Both the position numbers and the translations under genes were made by a program. From NCBI GenBank assembly GCA_910588505.1, contig CAJUPQ010000015.1, forward strand, positions 1-56,582: DNA of 56,582 bases. Reading direction: 5' to 3'. Shown in pieces: positions 42,738 to 52,132 of this stretch. Numbering within the stretch: the first letter of the stretch is position 1; each line of letters starts with the position of its first letter. The notes under the pieces were generated by a model that worked only from the letters and a program-made list of their open reading frames with translations, did no database searches and was not told where the DNA came from. The stretch comes from an uncultured Hungatella sp. GTDB taxonomy: Bacteria > Bacillota > Clostridia > Lachnospirales > Lachnospiraceae.

Positions 42738-44450
42738 TCAGCGGATCGCCGACGCGGAACCAAGATCTTTGTCAAGCTTAAACTTCCTCACCAAATCCTT
42801 CATGATCTGAGCCTGGCTTGACAGCTCTTCACTGGCCGCGGCGCTCTCCTCGGAAGTGGCGGAATTGGTCTGGACCACGCTGGAGATCTGGTCGATCCCA
42901 ACAGTGATCTGGGTGATGGCGTCAGCCTGCTCCCTGGAAGCCCTGGCAATGGCATCCATCATATCCGTAGCCTCCTGGATTCCTGTAACTACCTTCTCCA
43001 AAGCCCCGGCAGTCTCATCGGCGATCCTTCTGCCGTTCTCCACAGAAGAAAGGGAGTTCTCAATAAGAACAGCCGTGTTCTTAGACGCCTCCGCGGACTT
43101 GCTTGCCAGATCCCGCACCTCGTCGGCAACAACCGCGAAGCCCTTGCCCGCGCTTCCCGCCCTTGCCGCCTCAACAGCCGCGTTGAGGGCCAGGATGTTG
43201 GTCTGGAACGCGATATCTTCAATGGTCTTGATGATCTTTCCGATCTCTCCGGAAGAGTTGCTGATATCCGCCATGGCTGTCAGCATATCCTGCATCCTGC
43301 GGTTTCCTTCCGCCGCGATCTCGCTGACCGTATCCGACTTCTTGCTGGCCTCCTCAGCGCCCCGGGCGTTCTCGTTAATGCGGTTGGAGATATCGTCGAT
43401 GGACGCGGCAAGCTCTTCCACGGAAGAGGCCTGCTCCGTAGCGCCCTGAGACAGGGCCTGGGCTCCGGAGGAAACCTGATCCGAACCGGAGGCTACCTGG
43501 TCCGCGGACTGGTTCAACGTGGTCATGGTTGTGTTCAATGCCTTCTTAATGCCGATCATGGCCTGAAGGATCTTCTTGTAATCTCCAATATATTTGTCCC
43601 TGTCTGTAGACCTGGCCGCAAAATCGCCGCCAGCCATCGCCGTAAGGATCCTCTCGATATCCTTGATGATCGCGGCGATCCCTGTGGTCATCTCCCGCAT
43701 GTAGCTGGCCATCTCGCCGAACTCATCCCTTGACTCGTAATCCACATTCACAGAAAGGTTACCCTTCACAACCTCTTTCATGACCGCTTCCAGCTTCCTG
43801 ACCGGAGTAAGGACACCCTTGGTCAGATTAAGAGCGATGAAGCAGGTTAGGATAAAGGCCACTGCCGCGATCAGTACCGAGATGGCATAAAGATAATCCA
43901 GCAGTTCCATGGCTTCCTCATACCGGGTGTTGCTCTCCTGCTCCATATTCTGGAACGCCTGGCGCAGAACGGCCACATACTGCTCTACCACCGGATTATA
44001 CTCCTCCAGAATGATCTGCTGGGCCTCCTCGTTTCCTTCCTTTGTACCCCTGCTGGCAGCCTCGATGGCCCGCTCCCTTACAGGTTTATTATTCGTCATC
44101 ATGGTCTCAAAGTTTTTCAGCAAAGATACATCCCCCGAGTACACGTTATAGATGTTCTGAAGCTGAGTCTGGACATTCTGCAGGTTCTCGTTCACACTCT
44201 GCACCATCCGTTTTGTCTCCTCCGTGTCGGACTCCACGACCGCCAGCAAGAGTTCTTTTAATCCTTCCTGAAGACTTACCTGCATCTGATAGATGCTGGT
44301 GATGGCTTCATACTCCTGCTCGTAAAATCTCCGGTAGCTGGCCTTGGATCTTCGGATCCCGACTCCGGCGGAAACCACGGCGATCAGGAACATAGCCAGG
44401 ATCAGGCCGAAAGCCAGTAAAAACTTCTTGCCTACTTTCAAATTCTTCAT
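42738..44450 (-). CDS. Membrane methyl-accepting chemotaxis protein (four-helix-type sensor)
   Basis: 570 residues from ATG 44450 (AAGGAGG eight to nine bases upstream); the frame opens earlier without RBS. TM1 about 10-30, an external helical sensor, TM2 about 190-210, HAMP (PVRKLEAVMKEVVKGN), then the signalling coil. It shares long identical stretches of the signalling domain with the other two membrane MCPs. Divergent from cheA, so it shares the regulatory gap with the chemosensory core operon. Confidence 0.92.
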   Translation of the reverse strand: MKNLKVGKKFLLAFGLILAMFLIAVVSAGVGIRRSKASYRRFYEQEYEAITSIYQMQVSLQEGLKELLLAVVESDTEETKRMVQSVNENLQNVQTQLQNIYNVYSGDVSLLKNFETMMTNNKPVRERAIEAASRGTKEGNEEAQQIILEEYNPVVEQYVAVLRQAFQNMEQESNTRYEEAMELLDYLYAISVLIAAVAFILTCFIALNLTKGVLTPVRKLEAVMKEVVKGNLSVNVDYESRDEFGEMASYMREMTTGIAAIIKDIERILTAMAGGDFAARSTDRDKYIGDYKKILQAMIGIKKALNTTMTTLNQSADQVASGSDQVSSGAQALSQGATEQASSVEELAASIDDISNRINENARGAEEASKKSDTVSEIAAEGNRRMQDMLTAMADISNSSGEIGKIIKTIEDIAFQTNILALNAAVEAARAGSAGKGFAVVADEVRDLASKSAEASKNTAVLIENSLSSVENGRRIADETAGALEKVVTGIQEATDMMDAIARASREQADAITQITVGIDQISSVVQTNSATSEESAAASEELSSQAQIMKDLVRKFKLDKDLGSASAIR

Positions 44451-44792
44451 TTGTTGCTCCTCCTTGAAATTTTGAGTGGCCTCTGTAGGGGTTTTAAGCG
44501 TGAGTTTTATATGAATCCGATCCGTCTGAGGAGAGGGCAATCCAGACGCTGTCTTCATACTGTTTCCGCACACTCTTTTATATTACTTCGGCGATTTTTT
44601 TTTTTTCATAACCGGTTCCTATAAAAAAATACATCATAATATTTTAATATCGACGGTTTTTTTCAAATAATAACTTATCTATCTCTTTTTTCCGCCGATA
44701 AATCATTATAAGTGTGTTGCAGTCTGCCGCGTCTTGCCACAGACTGTTTGGTTTTTATGCATAACATTTAAAAAGATAGGTGGTGTAACAGA
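44451..44792. promoter_or_regulatory. Divergent regulatory gap between an MCP gene and cheA
   Basis: 342 bases without a gene, AT-rich near the middle (12 T in a row at about 44595-44606). GCCGATAA at 44694-44701, facing cheA, equals the -10 of flagellar-type sigma-28 promoters, but no TAAA stands 15 bases upstream (TAAC is at 44671-44674). No clear sigma-A promoter for cheA is seen. On the other strand a CGCCGAAG lies near 44588-44595. Confidence 0.35.
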
Positions 44793-46883
44793 ATGGATAA
44801 TGGCATGGAAGGTATGCTTGATACATACCTTTTCGAAACAAACTCCCTTTTGGACCGACTGGACGAGATGCTGATGGCTGACGAGAAGATCGGCGACTTC
44901 TCTACGGATGACGTCAACGAGATCTTCCGCATCATGCACACGATCAAAGGCTCTTCCGCTATGATGGAATTCAGCGCTATGGCGGAGATCGCCCACCATA
45001 TAGAAGATATGTTCTTCTATATCCGCGACAAAGGCATTGACAGTCTGGATCCGCAGCACAAAAAAGAGCTTTTTAACCTGATGTTCCGTTCAGAAGATTT
45101 CCTGCGTGGTCAGGTGGAAAAAGTGGAAAGCGGGGAGGCTCTCGATACAGATATCGATTCCTTCGCCGCCGATATCAATAATTTCCTTAAAAAGATCAGC
45201 GGCGCGCCCGCGGAACAGCCGGAAGAAAACCCGGCGGCAGAGGCGCCCCAGACTCATCCGGCAGCCTTAGACCATCTTCCCGACGACAAAGAAGCTGTCT
45301 GCTTCCTCCACGTCTTTTTAGAGGACGGCATCGGCATGGAGAACCTTCGGGCCTACATGATCGTCAACGCGATTCAGGAGTGCGGCATTGACCTGCGCTA
45401 CTACCCGGAGAACATGGAGACGGATTCCTCCACTGCCGCTTCTATAATAGAGGAAGGTTTCTTTATGGCCTTTACCTCCGAGGAGGACGCCAACAAGGCT
45501 TCCGACGTTCTGCGGACCCAGAACTACATCCGCTCCTACGAGCTGGCCGCCGTTCCCGAACCGGAACCGGAGCCGGAAGTGCCCCCCAAGGAGGAACCTG
45601 TAAAGAGCGCTGCTCCCGCGTCCGCTCCCAAGCCGGCGCCCGCTCCCAAGCCGGCGCCGGCCAAACAGGCCGCCGCTCCGCCGGTAAAGCAGAACCTGAT
45701 CAGCGTCAGCCTGATGAGGCTGGACAGCCTGCAGAATATTGTGGGCGAGATCGTAATCACCGAGTCCATGGTAACCTCCGCTCCGGAGTTAAACCAGTTG
45801 AGCCGGGACGCTTACGACAACTTTATGAAGTCCGCCCGCCAGCTGCGCAAGCTTACGGACGACCTTCAGGACATTTCCATGTCCCTTCGGATGGTTCCCA
45901 TCTCAGGCGTGTTCCAGAAGATGAGCCGTATCGTCCGTGATATGAAGCAGAAATTAAATAAAGACGTACGCCTTACCCTGATCGGCGAGGACACGGAGAT
46001 CGACAAGACCATTGTGGACAGCATTCAGGATCCTATCATGCATATGGTCCGTAACGCTATGGACCACGGCATTGAGGACGACCCCTCGGAGCGTATCGCT
46101 CTCGGCAAGAATCCTCAGGGCGAGATCATCCTGTCCGCCACCCACACCAGCAGCGAGGTGGTCATCTCCATCTCCGACGACGGCAAGGGCATGGATCCGG
46201 AAAAGCTTCTGGCCAAAGCCAGAGACAAGGGCATCCTCACCAAACCGGAGAGCGAATACTCGGTAAAGGAGGCCCTTGGCCTTGTGATGCTGCCGGGCTT
46301 TTCCACCAACCAGGAAGTTACGGAATTTTCCGGCCGTGGCGTAGGTATGGACGTTGTGAAGAAGAATGTGGAGTCCGTAGGCGGCGTGGTATCCCTTGCC
46401 AGCGAGTACGGCAAAGGCACCACCTTTACCATGAAGATCCCGCTGACCATGGCGATTGTGGACGGCATGAAGGTGACGGTAGGCAACTCCATCTTCACCA
46501 TCCCCATTGCCAATATCCGTCAGTCCTTAAAGATCCTTCCCGAGGATGTCATCCGGGACGAGAATGACAACGAGATGTTAGAGCTTATGGACAGCTTCTA
46601 CCCTGTAGTCAGGCTCCACCAGTTCTTTAACATCGACACCGATGTTACGGAGCTGTCCGACGGCATCGTCATGTGGGTGGAGACCAGCGACCGTTCCTTC
46701 TGTCTGTTTGTAGACGAGCTTGTAGGGGAACAGCAGGTGGTTGTGAAGCCGTTCCCGGCATTTTTGAACTACTTCGAACTTAAGAATTCCGGTATTGCCG
46801 GCTGTACCATTTTAGGCGACGGCAATATCAGCATCATTCTGGATATCCAGAGCCTTCATTCCGCGGCCCTGGAGAACGCATAA
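44793..46883 (+). CDS. cheA: Chemotaxis histidine kinase CheA
   Basis: 696 residues with the full domain set: P1 HPt with phospho-His49 in FRIMHTIKGSS, a P2-like domain (about 170-250), an Ala/Pro/Lys linker (about 255-300), P3 dimerisation, P4 kinase with N box HMVRNAMDHGIED, G1 ISDDGKGMD, G2 GRGVGMDVV, and the P5 CheW-like end. ATG 44793 follows GGTGGTG. It takes signals from the MCPs and phosphorylates CheB and a CheY that is not encoded in this window. Confidence 0.96.
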   Translation: MDNGMEGMLDTYLFETNSLLDRLDEMLMADEKIGDFSTDDVNEIFRIMHTIKGSSAMMEFSAMAEIAHHIEDMFFYIRDKGIDSLDPQHKKELFNLMFRSEDFLRGQVEKVESGEALDTDIDSFAADINNFLKKISGAPAEQPEENPAAEAPQTHPAALDHLPDDKEAVCFLHVFLEDGIGMENLRAYMIVNAIQECGIDLRYYPENMETDSSTAASIIEEGFFMAFTSEEDANKASDVLRTQNYIRSYELAAVPEPEPEPEVPPKEEPVKSAAPASAPKPAPAPKPAPAKQAAAPPVKQNLISVSLMRLDSLQNIVGEIVITESMVTSAPELNQLSRDAYDNFMKSARQLRKLTDDLQDISMSLRMVPISGVFQKMSRIVRDMKQKLNKDVRLTLIGEDTEIDKTIVDSIQDPIMHMVRNAMDHGIEDDPSERIALGKNPQGEIILSATHTSSEVVISISDDGKGMDPEKLLAKARDKGILTKPESEYSVKEALGLVMLPGFSTNQEVTEFSGRGVGMDVVKKNVESVGGVVSLASEYGKGTTFTMKIPLTMAIVDGMKVTVGNSIFTIPIANIRQSLKILPEDVIRDENDNEMLELMDSFYPVVRLHQFFNIDTDVTELSDGIVMWVETSDRSFCLFVDELVGEQQVVVKPFPAFLNYFELKNSGIAGCTILGDGNISIILDIQSLHSAALENA

Positions 46884-46901
46884 CAGAGGGGAGGAACCAA
46901 T

Positions 46902-47387
46902 ATGTCTGAGCAACTCAACAATCAGGAGGACATCCAGGACGTGGCCGAGATGGAGACGGATGAGCTTTCCACTATTGATCGCTGCCTCACCTTCGAATCC
47001 GCAGGCCTGATCCTGTATATCAGCACCAACAACGTGATCGAGATCATTAACAACCACTCCATAACCACTCTGCCGCTGATGCCCCCCTACATCAAGGGGA
47101 TCATCAACTTAAGAGGGCAGATCCTTCCGGTTATGGACATTCAGCAGCGCATGGGCAAGGGGCCCACGGAATTTACGGGCAGCGCCTGCATCATCGTGCT
47201 GGACATTGACTCCGTATCCCTGGGTATCATCGTGGACTCCGTCCGTCAGGTTATGGACATTGACTTAAAGAATGTGCGCCCCATCCCGCTTAAGCACCAG
47301 CAGAAGCTGCTTAACGGCATGGTGACCATGGAGGACGGAAGTGTATTTATGTCCATCGACTGCCAGGCGCTGGCCGTTCCGCAGTAA
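46902..47387 (+). CDS. cheW: Chemotaxis coupling protein CheW
   Basis: 161 residues. SH3-like CheW fold: CLTFESAGLILYISTNNVIE, LPLMPPYIKGIINLRGQILP, VMDIQQRMG, CIIVLDIDSVSLGIIVDSV. ATG 46902 has GAGGAA about eight bases upstream and is 18 bases after cheA. It links MCP tips to CheA. Confidence 0.95.
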   Translation: MSEQLNNQEDIQDVAEMETDELSTIDRCLTFESAGLILYISTNNVIEIINNHSITTLPLMPPYIKGIINLRGQILPVMDIQQRMGKGPTEFTGSACIIVLDIDSVSLGIIVDSVRQVMDIDLKNVRPIPLKHQQKLLNGMVTMEDGSVFMSIDCQALAVPQ

Positions 47388-47413
47388 TCCGCTGCCATAG
47401 GCCACTGTTTAGC

Positions 47414-47438
47414 CCCAGCCAATCTCTGATTGGCTGGG
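47414..47438 (+). terminator. Hairpin between cheW and cheR
   Basis: CCCAGCCAATC (47414-47424) pairs perfectly with GATTGGCTGGG (47428-47438), loop TCT, then TAATTATT. The poor T-run suggests partial termination, setting cheAW above cheRB. Confidence 0.6.
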
Positions 47439-47480
47439 TAATTATTGACATAGAATTAACACAAGACAGGGGGGATTTTT

Positions 47481-48293
47481 GTGCTGGACCTAACTGACAG
47501 CGATTTTCAGCGACTCTATACTTATATTAAACAGCATTACGGGATCGATCTGAGTAAGAAAAAGCAACTAATTGTCAGCCGGCTTTCCAACACTTTGACC
47601 GCTCAGGGCTTTAAAGATTTTTCTGCCTATGTGGACGAGATCATGTCCGGCCGCGATCCTGAGATGGTCACGGCCATGCTCAACAAGCTGACCACCAACT
47701 ACACCTACTTTCTCCGGGAGGAGGCCCACTTCAAGTATCTTTGGGATGTGGTTCTCCCCGATCTGGAGAAAAAGCATGCCCGGGATAAAGTCCTAAGCAT
47801 CTGGAGCGCGGGCTGCTCTTCCGGTGAGGAGCCCTACACCATCTCCATGTACCTAAAAGAATATTTCGGCGCCAAGGCTTCCCAGTGGGATACCAGGCTA
47901 TTAGCCACGGATATCTCCCAGAAGATCCTAAACACCGCCAACACTGCCTCCTACGGCGAGGAAAGCCTTTCTTCCCTTCCCGCCAACTGGAAGCAAAAGT
48001 ATTTTGTGCAGAAGGAGCCGGGCAAATATACCGTGTCTCCTGACATCAAGAAAAATGTCATCTTCCGGACTTTTAACCTGATGGATCCCATTCAGTTTAA
48101 GAGAAAATTTGATTTGATTTTCTGTCGAAATGTTATGATTTATTTTGATCAGGACACCAAGGACGCCCTTGTGCGTCGGTTCCACGGTGCCACAGTCCCT
48201 GGCGGCTATCTTTTCATCGGGCACTCTGAGGGACTTAACAAGGTCTCCTGTCCGTATGATTATATACAGCCGGCCATATACCGCAAAAAATAA
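47481..48293 (+). CDS. cheR: Chemotaxis protein methyltransferase CheR
   Basis: 270 residues. The N-terminal helical domain is followed by the SAM-binding domain with SIWSAGCSSGEEPYTI and FCRNVMIYFD. GTG 47481 follows GGGGGG at six bases. It methylates glutamates of the MCPs; no C-terminal tether peptide or fused domain is present. Confidence 0.95.
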   Translation: MLDLTDSDFQRLYTYIKQHYGIDLSKKKQLIVSRLSNTLTAQGFKDFSAYVDEIMSGRDPEMVTAMLNKLTTNYTYFLREEAHFKYLWDVVLPDLEKKHARDKVLSIWSAGCSSGEEPYTISMYLKEYFGAKASQWDTRLLATDISQKILNTANTASYGEESLSSLPANWKQKYFVQKEPGKYTVSPDIKKNVIFRTFNLMDPIQFKRKFDLIFCRNVMIYFDQDTKDALVRRFHGATVPGGYLFIGHSEGLNKVSCPYDYIQPAIYRKK

Positions 48294-48335
48294 AAGGCTC
48301 AACATGGCTGGTAAAGAAAGAAGGTTCGATTGATT

Positions 48336-49385
48336 ATGCCCCAGAAGATTCGTGTAATGGTTGTGGATGACTCCCTGGTATTCCGGTCCTGGCTGGTCCA
48401 GAGCCTGGGGGAGGACTCCCGCTTTGAGGTAGTAGGATACGCGGTCAATGCTCTTGACGCTAAAAATAAGCTTCCCCTTCTGAAGCCGGATATTATGACT
48501 CTGGATATTGAGATGCCGGGGATGACCGGGCTGGAATTTTTAAAGCAGGTGCTTCCGTCTCACCCTGTTCCCGTCATTTTAGTGTCCTCCCTTAACATGA
48601 GAGTCTTTGACGCTCTTGCCGCAGGGGCCGTGGACTTTGTCCGCAAACCCGAAGAAGGCAAGCGCGACGCTTTCCTGCGGAGTCTGAAGGCCAAACTGGC
48701 CATTGGCTCCAACGCCCATGTGCGCATTCCCCAGGCCGTAGCGGCTCCCGCGCCCAGGACCACTGCTTCCATCCCCCGGGTCAATAGCCCGTCGGGAACC
48801 GGAACCACAGGTCCTATTGATCTGATCGCCATTGGAGCCTCCACCGGCGGAACCGAGGCGATTCTGGAGGTAGTGCGCCAGTTTCCCGCCAGGATGCCGG
48901 GGATTGTCATTACCCAGCACATGCCCCCCGGGTTTACCTCCATGTATGCGGAGCGCTTAAACCGTATCTGCAAACTGGAAGTAAGGGAGGCCAAACACGG
49001 CGACAAGGTTCAGCCTGGTCTGATCCTTTTAGCCCCCGGTGGTCTCCAGATGCGGGTGGTCCGCATGGGTGTGGGCTACAGCATCACCTGCACGGACGAG
49101 GAAAAGGTCAGCGGCCATAAGCCGTCTGTGGACGTTCTCTTCACCTCCGTCGCGTCTGTTGTAAAGAATAAGGCCATCGGCGTCATCCTCACCGGCATGG
49201 GCGCGGACGGCGCGGCAGGTATGCTGCGCATGCGCAAGGCAGGCGCCTATACCATCGGCCAGGACAAAGAAACCTGCGTGGTCTACGGGATGCCCATGGA
49301 AGCCCATAAGATCGGCGCTGTGTGTCAGCAGTCCGCTCTCACCAACATTCCGCAGCTGGTCATGGCCCGGCTGGCCAAATCATAA
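48336..49385 (+). CDS. cheB: Chemotaxis response regulator/methylesterase CheB
   Basis: 349 residues. REC domain with VMVVDDS and the phospho-Asp in IMTLDIEMPGMTG, a Pro/Ala/Thr linker, and the esterase domain with catalytic Ser in AIGASTGGTEAI, His in ITQHMPPGFT and Asp in LTGMGADGAAGM. ATG 48336 is given; TTG 48330 in the same frame is five bases from AAGAAGG and is equally plausible. It removes methyl groups from MCPs under CheA control. Last gene of the che operon. Confidence 0.95.
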   Translation: MPQKIRVMVVDDSLVFRSWLVQSLGEDSRFEVVGYAVNALDAKNKLPLLKPDIMTLDIEMPGMTGLEFLKQVLPSHPVPVILVSSLNMRVFDALAAGAVDFVRKPEEGKRDAFLRSLKAKLAIGSNAHVRIPQAVAAPAPRTTASIPRVNSPSGTGTTGPIDLIAIGASTGGTEAILEVVRQFPARMPGIVITQHMPPGFTSMYAERLNRICKLEVREAKHGDKVQPGLILLAPGGLQMRVVRMGVGYSITCTDEEKVSGHKPSVDVLFTSVASVVKNKAIGVILTGMGADGAAGMLRMRKAGAYTIGQDKETCVVYGMPMEAHKIGAVCQQSALTNIPQLVMARLAKS

Positions 49386-49485
49386 CTGCCCCAGGGCTTT
49401 TAAAACAACCCGAAGCTTCTTGCTTTCAAATCCTTGAATCCAAAAAGTTTCGGGTATTCTGTTCTGTGGAGTTAAAAACAGGAAA

Positions 49486-50523
49486 ATGAAGACGACCAAC
49501 AACAATCGAACAACATACGAAACAAAAGACGGCCCTGTGCCGCCTCTCCCCCCAGGCTCGTCTTTGAACCGCCAGGGGAAAAGGAGAAGGAGCAGACAGG
49601 GCAATAAAAAGAAAAAAGGAACCATAGAGCGGCTCATAACAGGCGCCATCTGGGTCGTATCCCTGTCCATGATCCTCAGCCTGTACATCTACTTCCGCCC
49701 CTTTTTAAGGGAGCATGTCTTCCCGGCTGTGAAAACCTTCTGCTCTGCTGCGGCAGATACCGTGACAGACGCCATAACCGAGTTTATAGACGCCCGCAGG
49801 CAACAGGAAGATATGCCCATCCAGGCAGCTTCCCGGGAATCAGAGACCGAACAGCCCACGGAAAGTGAAGAGCAGCTGTCCTACATGGACCGCAGCCAGG
49901 AGCTGGGCAATATTGCCGACATGAGCGCGGAACCTGTGTTCCCCACTCAGGAGGACGCCATCTATACCTGCATGCTGGACACGGCCTTAGGCCCCCTTGT
50001 GTACTACAACCAGGGGGACATCCGCTGGAAAGAGTACCTTTACGGCGGCTCAGACCGCCTGGCAAAATACGGCTGCGGCCCTGTGTGCGTGGCCATGCTG
50101 ATCAACAGCTTTACCTCCACCGCCGTCTCCCCTGTGGAGATGGCCGACTGGTCGGCAGCCAATGGGTATTACGCCCGCCAGAGCGGCTCCTACCACGGCC
50201 TGATCCCTGGAAGCCTGTCCGCTTTCGGCCTCCAGGTAGAGAGCGTCACCGACCGCACGGCGGACCATGTACGGGAGCTTCTGAAAAACAACCACGTGCT
50301 GGTGGCCCTTATGGGCCGGGGAGCCCTGACCCAGAACGGGCATTTCATCATCATCGCCCAGCTAAGCCCCAGCGGCAATGTCTACATCGCCGACCCGGCC
50401 AGCTATGAAAACAGCACCAAAGAGTGGGATCTGCAGCAGCTTATGGATGAGCTGAAAAAAAGCTATGACAGCGGCGGTCCTCTCTGGGCTGTCTCCCTGG
50501 GAGAGACTTCTGCCCAGGGGTGA
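49486..50523 (+). CDS. Membrane-anchored C39-like peptidase
   Basis: 345 residues. A Lys/Arg-rich cytoplasmic N-terminus, one helix (about 52-70), an acidic linker, then a Peptidase_C39_2-type papain-like domain: YGCGPVCVAMLIN with the catalytic Cys, NGHFIIIAQLS with His, and YIADPASYE with the Asp. It would act outside the cell on unknown peptides or wall proteins. ATG 49486 is directly preceded by AGGAAA. It follows cheB by 100 bases; the gap contains a weak inverted repeat (CCCGAAGCTT with AAGTTTCGGG). Confidence 0.8.
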   Translation: MKTTNNNRTTYETKDGPVPPLPPGSSLNRQGKRRRSRQGNKKKKGTIERLITGAIWVVSLSMILSLYIYFRPFLREHVFPAVKTFCSAAADTVTDAITEFIDARRQQEDMPIQAASRESETEQPTESEEQLSYMDRSQELGNIADMSAEPVFPTQEDAIYTCMLDTALGPLVYYNQGDIRWKEYLYGGSDRLAKYGCGPVCVAMLINSFTSTAVSPVEMADWSAANGYYARQSGSYHGLIPGSLSAFGLQVESVTDRTADHVRELLKNNHVLVALMGRGALTQNGHFIIIAQLSPSGNVYIADPASYENSTKEWDLQQLMDELKKSYDSGGPLWAVSLGETSAQG

Positions 50524-50593
50524 CCGTCACTGCCTGTCGCGGCACAGCCTGCCGATCAGACAATTTTTTCACCAAAATTTAGACAATGTCATA

Positions 50594-52132
50594 CTAAGGA
50601 GAGCAAAGCTCCATCATTTCCCTGTCCTCCGGCGAATCCCCGGCTGCCACCGCCTCCTCTGGCGAAATCCCAAGGCCCTCACAGATCATCCTGACTCCCT
50701 CCTCTTTGGAGGCTCTCCAGTTAACAATCTGCAGGCAGCCGTCCTGCGCGTACCATCGAACCTGATCCCCTCCCATGTCCCAGATCCCCCTCATAGAGCC
50801 GGATTCCCCGCCTCCGCTCATCCCCAGATCTCTCACATCCTGCCGGCTCCATCCCATAGGTCCCGGACGGACAAGGGTGATCTTATACACCGCGCCCTCC
50901 TTCCCTTCCCGGTAGACCAGCATCCGGAAATGACAATCCCTGCTTCTGATCTTAAGCTCCTCAATCCACTTTGACTCTATGGAGAAAATGTGTTCCCTTC
51001 TCTCCCCCTCTCGCCCAAACACCACATGGGCGCCCCCTGCAAAGACGCCTCCCTCAAACAACTGCCACACATCGCGGCACTTTTTCTTTGCGTCCCTCAG
51101 AGGCAGACAGGTGGCGAAAAACAGCCGGCATCCGTCTGCCGCCAGTGCCTGAAGGTCTGTGACCGTTCTGTGGCCTACCCTGCCCTCTCCCTGGAGAATC
51201 AACGTCTTGTCAATATCCAGAAAGGCGGCTTTTGGCCTTGTGGGAATGCGAAACAGGCTATAAGGGCCAAATATGACCCGGTTCATCACCTCATCCCTTC
51301 CCCCGTAAGCCAGATAGCAGGAACAGGACTTTCTGCCGCAGGATCCCTCCTTCCCTTCGGTCTCCCAGATCTGCCCCGGAAAACCTTTCTTTTCAAGGTC
51401 ATACCAGTTCTCCCTCAGGGGCCTGCTGATATTGCACCTGCGAAGCGTCCCGTCCGCCTCCACAAAAAGCCGACCCTTGCATGCCGACAGGTCTGCCGCC
51501 GTCATCTCCAGCTCCCGGCTAAAATAGGGGTCTATGCCCTCAAACTGTCTTATCTCTTTCCCGGTGTACGCTCTCTTAAGACCATCCATCTTGTTGATCC
51601 ACAGATAGATCTCCTTTGGAAGCCTGTGCCGCAGCTCTCTCACAGCCTCCAGATTGCCCACGTCTCCCACTGCCCCGACACAAAGAGACACGCCCCTTTT
51701 CCACAGATCCGTACATTTTTCGGAAAATTCCTCTGCCGTGGCCATCTCAGGGTGAAAGGTGGCCCACAGCCTTAAGGTTTCTGCCGTTCCCCCTGCCTTT
51801 TCATAAGTTTCCATACACTGCCTCACAGGAAAGCTTAGGTTTGTCTGAGCTCCCACTCCGTCTATGGTCTCCACAGACGCCAGACATCCAAGCCCCTCCC
51901 AGTACCAGGAATGGATCAGCGCCTCCCCGTAGGGAGCCACCATGACAGCGCCAATGCCCATATCCACCGCCCGCTTTCGGATACTGGCGCAAAACCGAAA
52001 CCACTGCTCTCTGTCTCTCAAAAGCTCCCGCTCTGACCTGGGATGCTTGGAAAACGGGCAGTAATTGCACCGGTAATTACAGCTTTTCAGGCTGCCTCTG
52101 TAGAGAATCATATGCCGCGCCTTTAAGTCCAT
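50594..52132 (-). CDS. STM4011-type radical SAM protein fused to a HAD-like phosphatase domain
   Basis: 512 residues. The N-terminal part has the radical SAM cluster motif SCNYRCNYC (Cys18, 22, 25) and, near 235-285, a SPASM-like cysteine group (RRCNISRPL, GSCGRKSCSCYLAYGG) that could hold auxiliary clusters. From residue 302 a HAD domain begins: AAFLDIDKTLILQ (DxD), FFATC (motif II), a Lys in NWRASKEEGV and VAAGDSPEDREMM (motif IV). The protein stops a few residues after motif IV, shorter than usual HADs. ATG 52132 lies next to GGAGGAGG and overlaps the STM4012 gene by 56 bases. Fifth gene of the cluster. Its substrate is unknown. Confidence 0.85.
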   Translation of the reverse strand: MDLKARHMILYRGSLKSCNYRCNYCPFSKHPRSERELLRDREQWFRFCASIRKRAVDMGIGAVMVAPYGEALIHSWYWEGLGCLASVETIDGVGAQTNLSFPVRQCMETYEKAGGTAETLRLWATFHPEMATAEEFSEKCTDLWKRGVSLCVGAVGDVGNLEAVRELRHRLPKEIYLWINKMDGLKRAYTGKEIRQFEGIDPYFSRELEMTAADLSACKGRLFVEADGTLRRCNISRPLRENWYDLEKKGFPGQIWETEGKEGSCGRKSCSCYLAYGGRDEVMNRVIFGPYSLFRIPTRPKAAFLDIDKTLILQGEGRVGHRTVTDLQALAADGCRLFFATCLPLRDAKKKCRDVWQLFEGGVFAGGAHVVFGREGERREHIFSIESKWIEELKIRSRDCHFRMLVYREGKEGAVYKITLVRPGPMGWSRQDVRDLGMSGGGESGSMRGIWDMGGDQVRWYAQDGCLQIVNWRASKEEGVRMICEGLGISPEEAVAAGDSPEDREMMELCSP

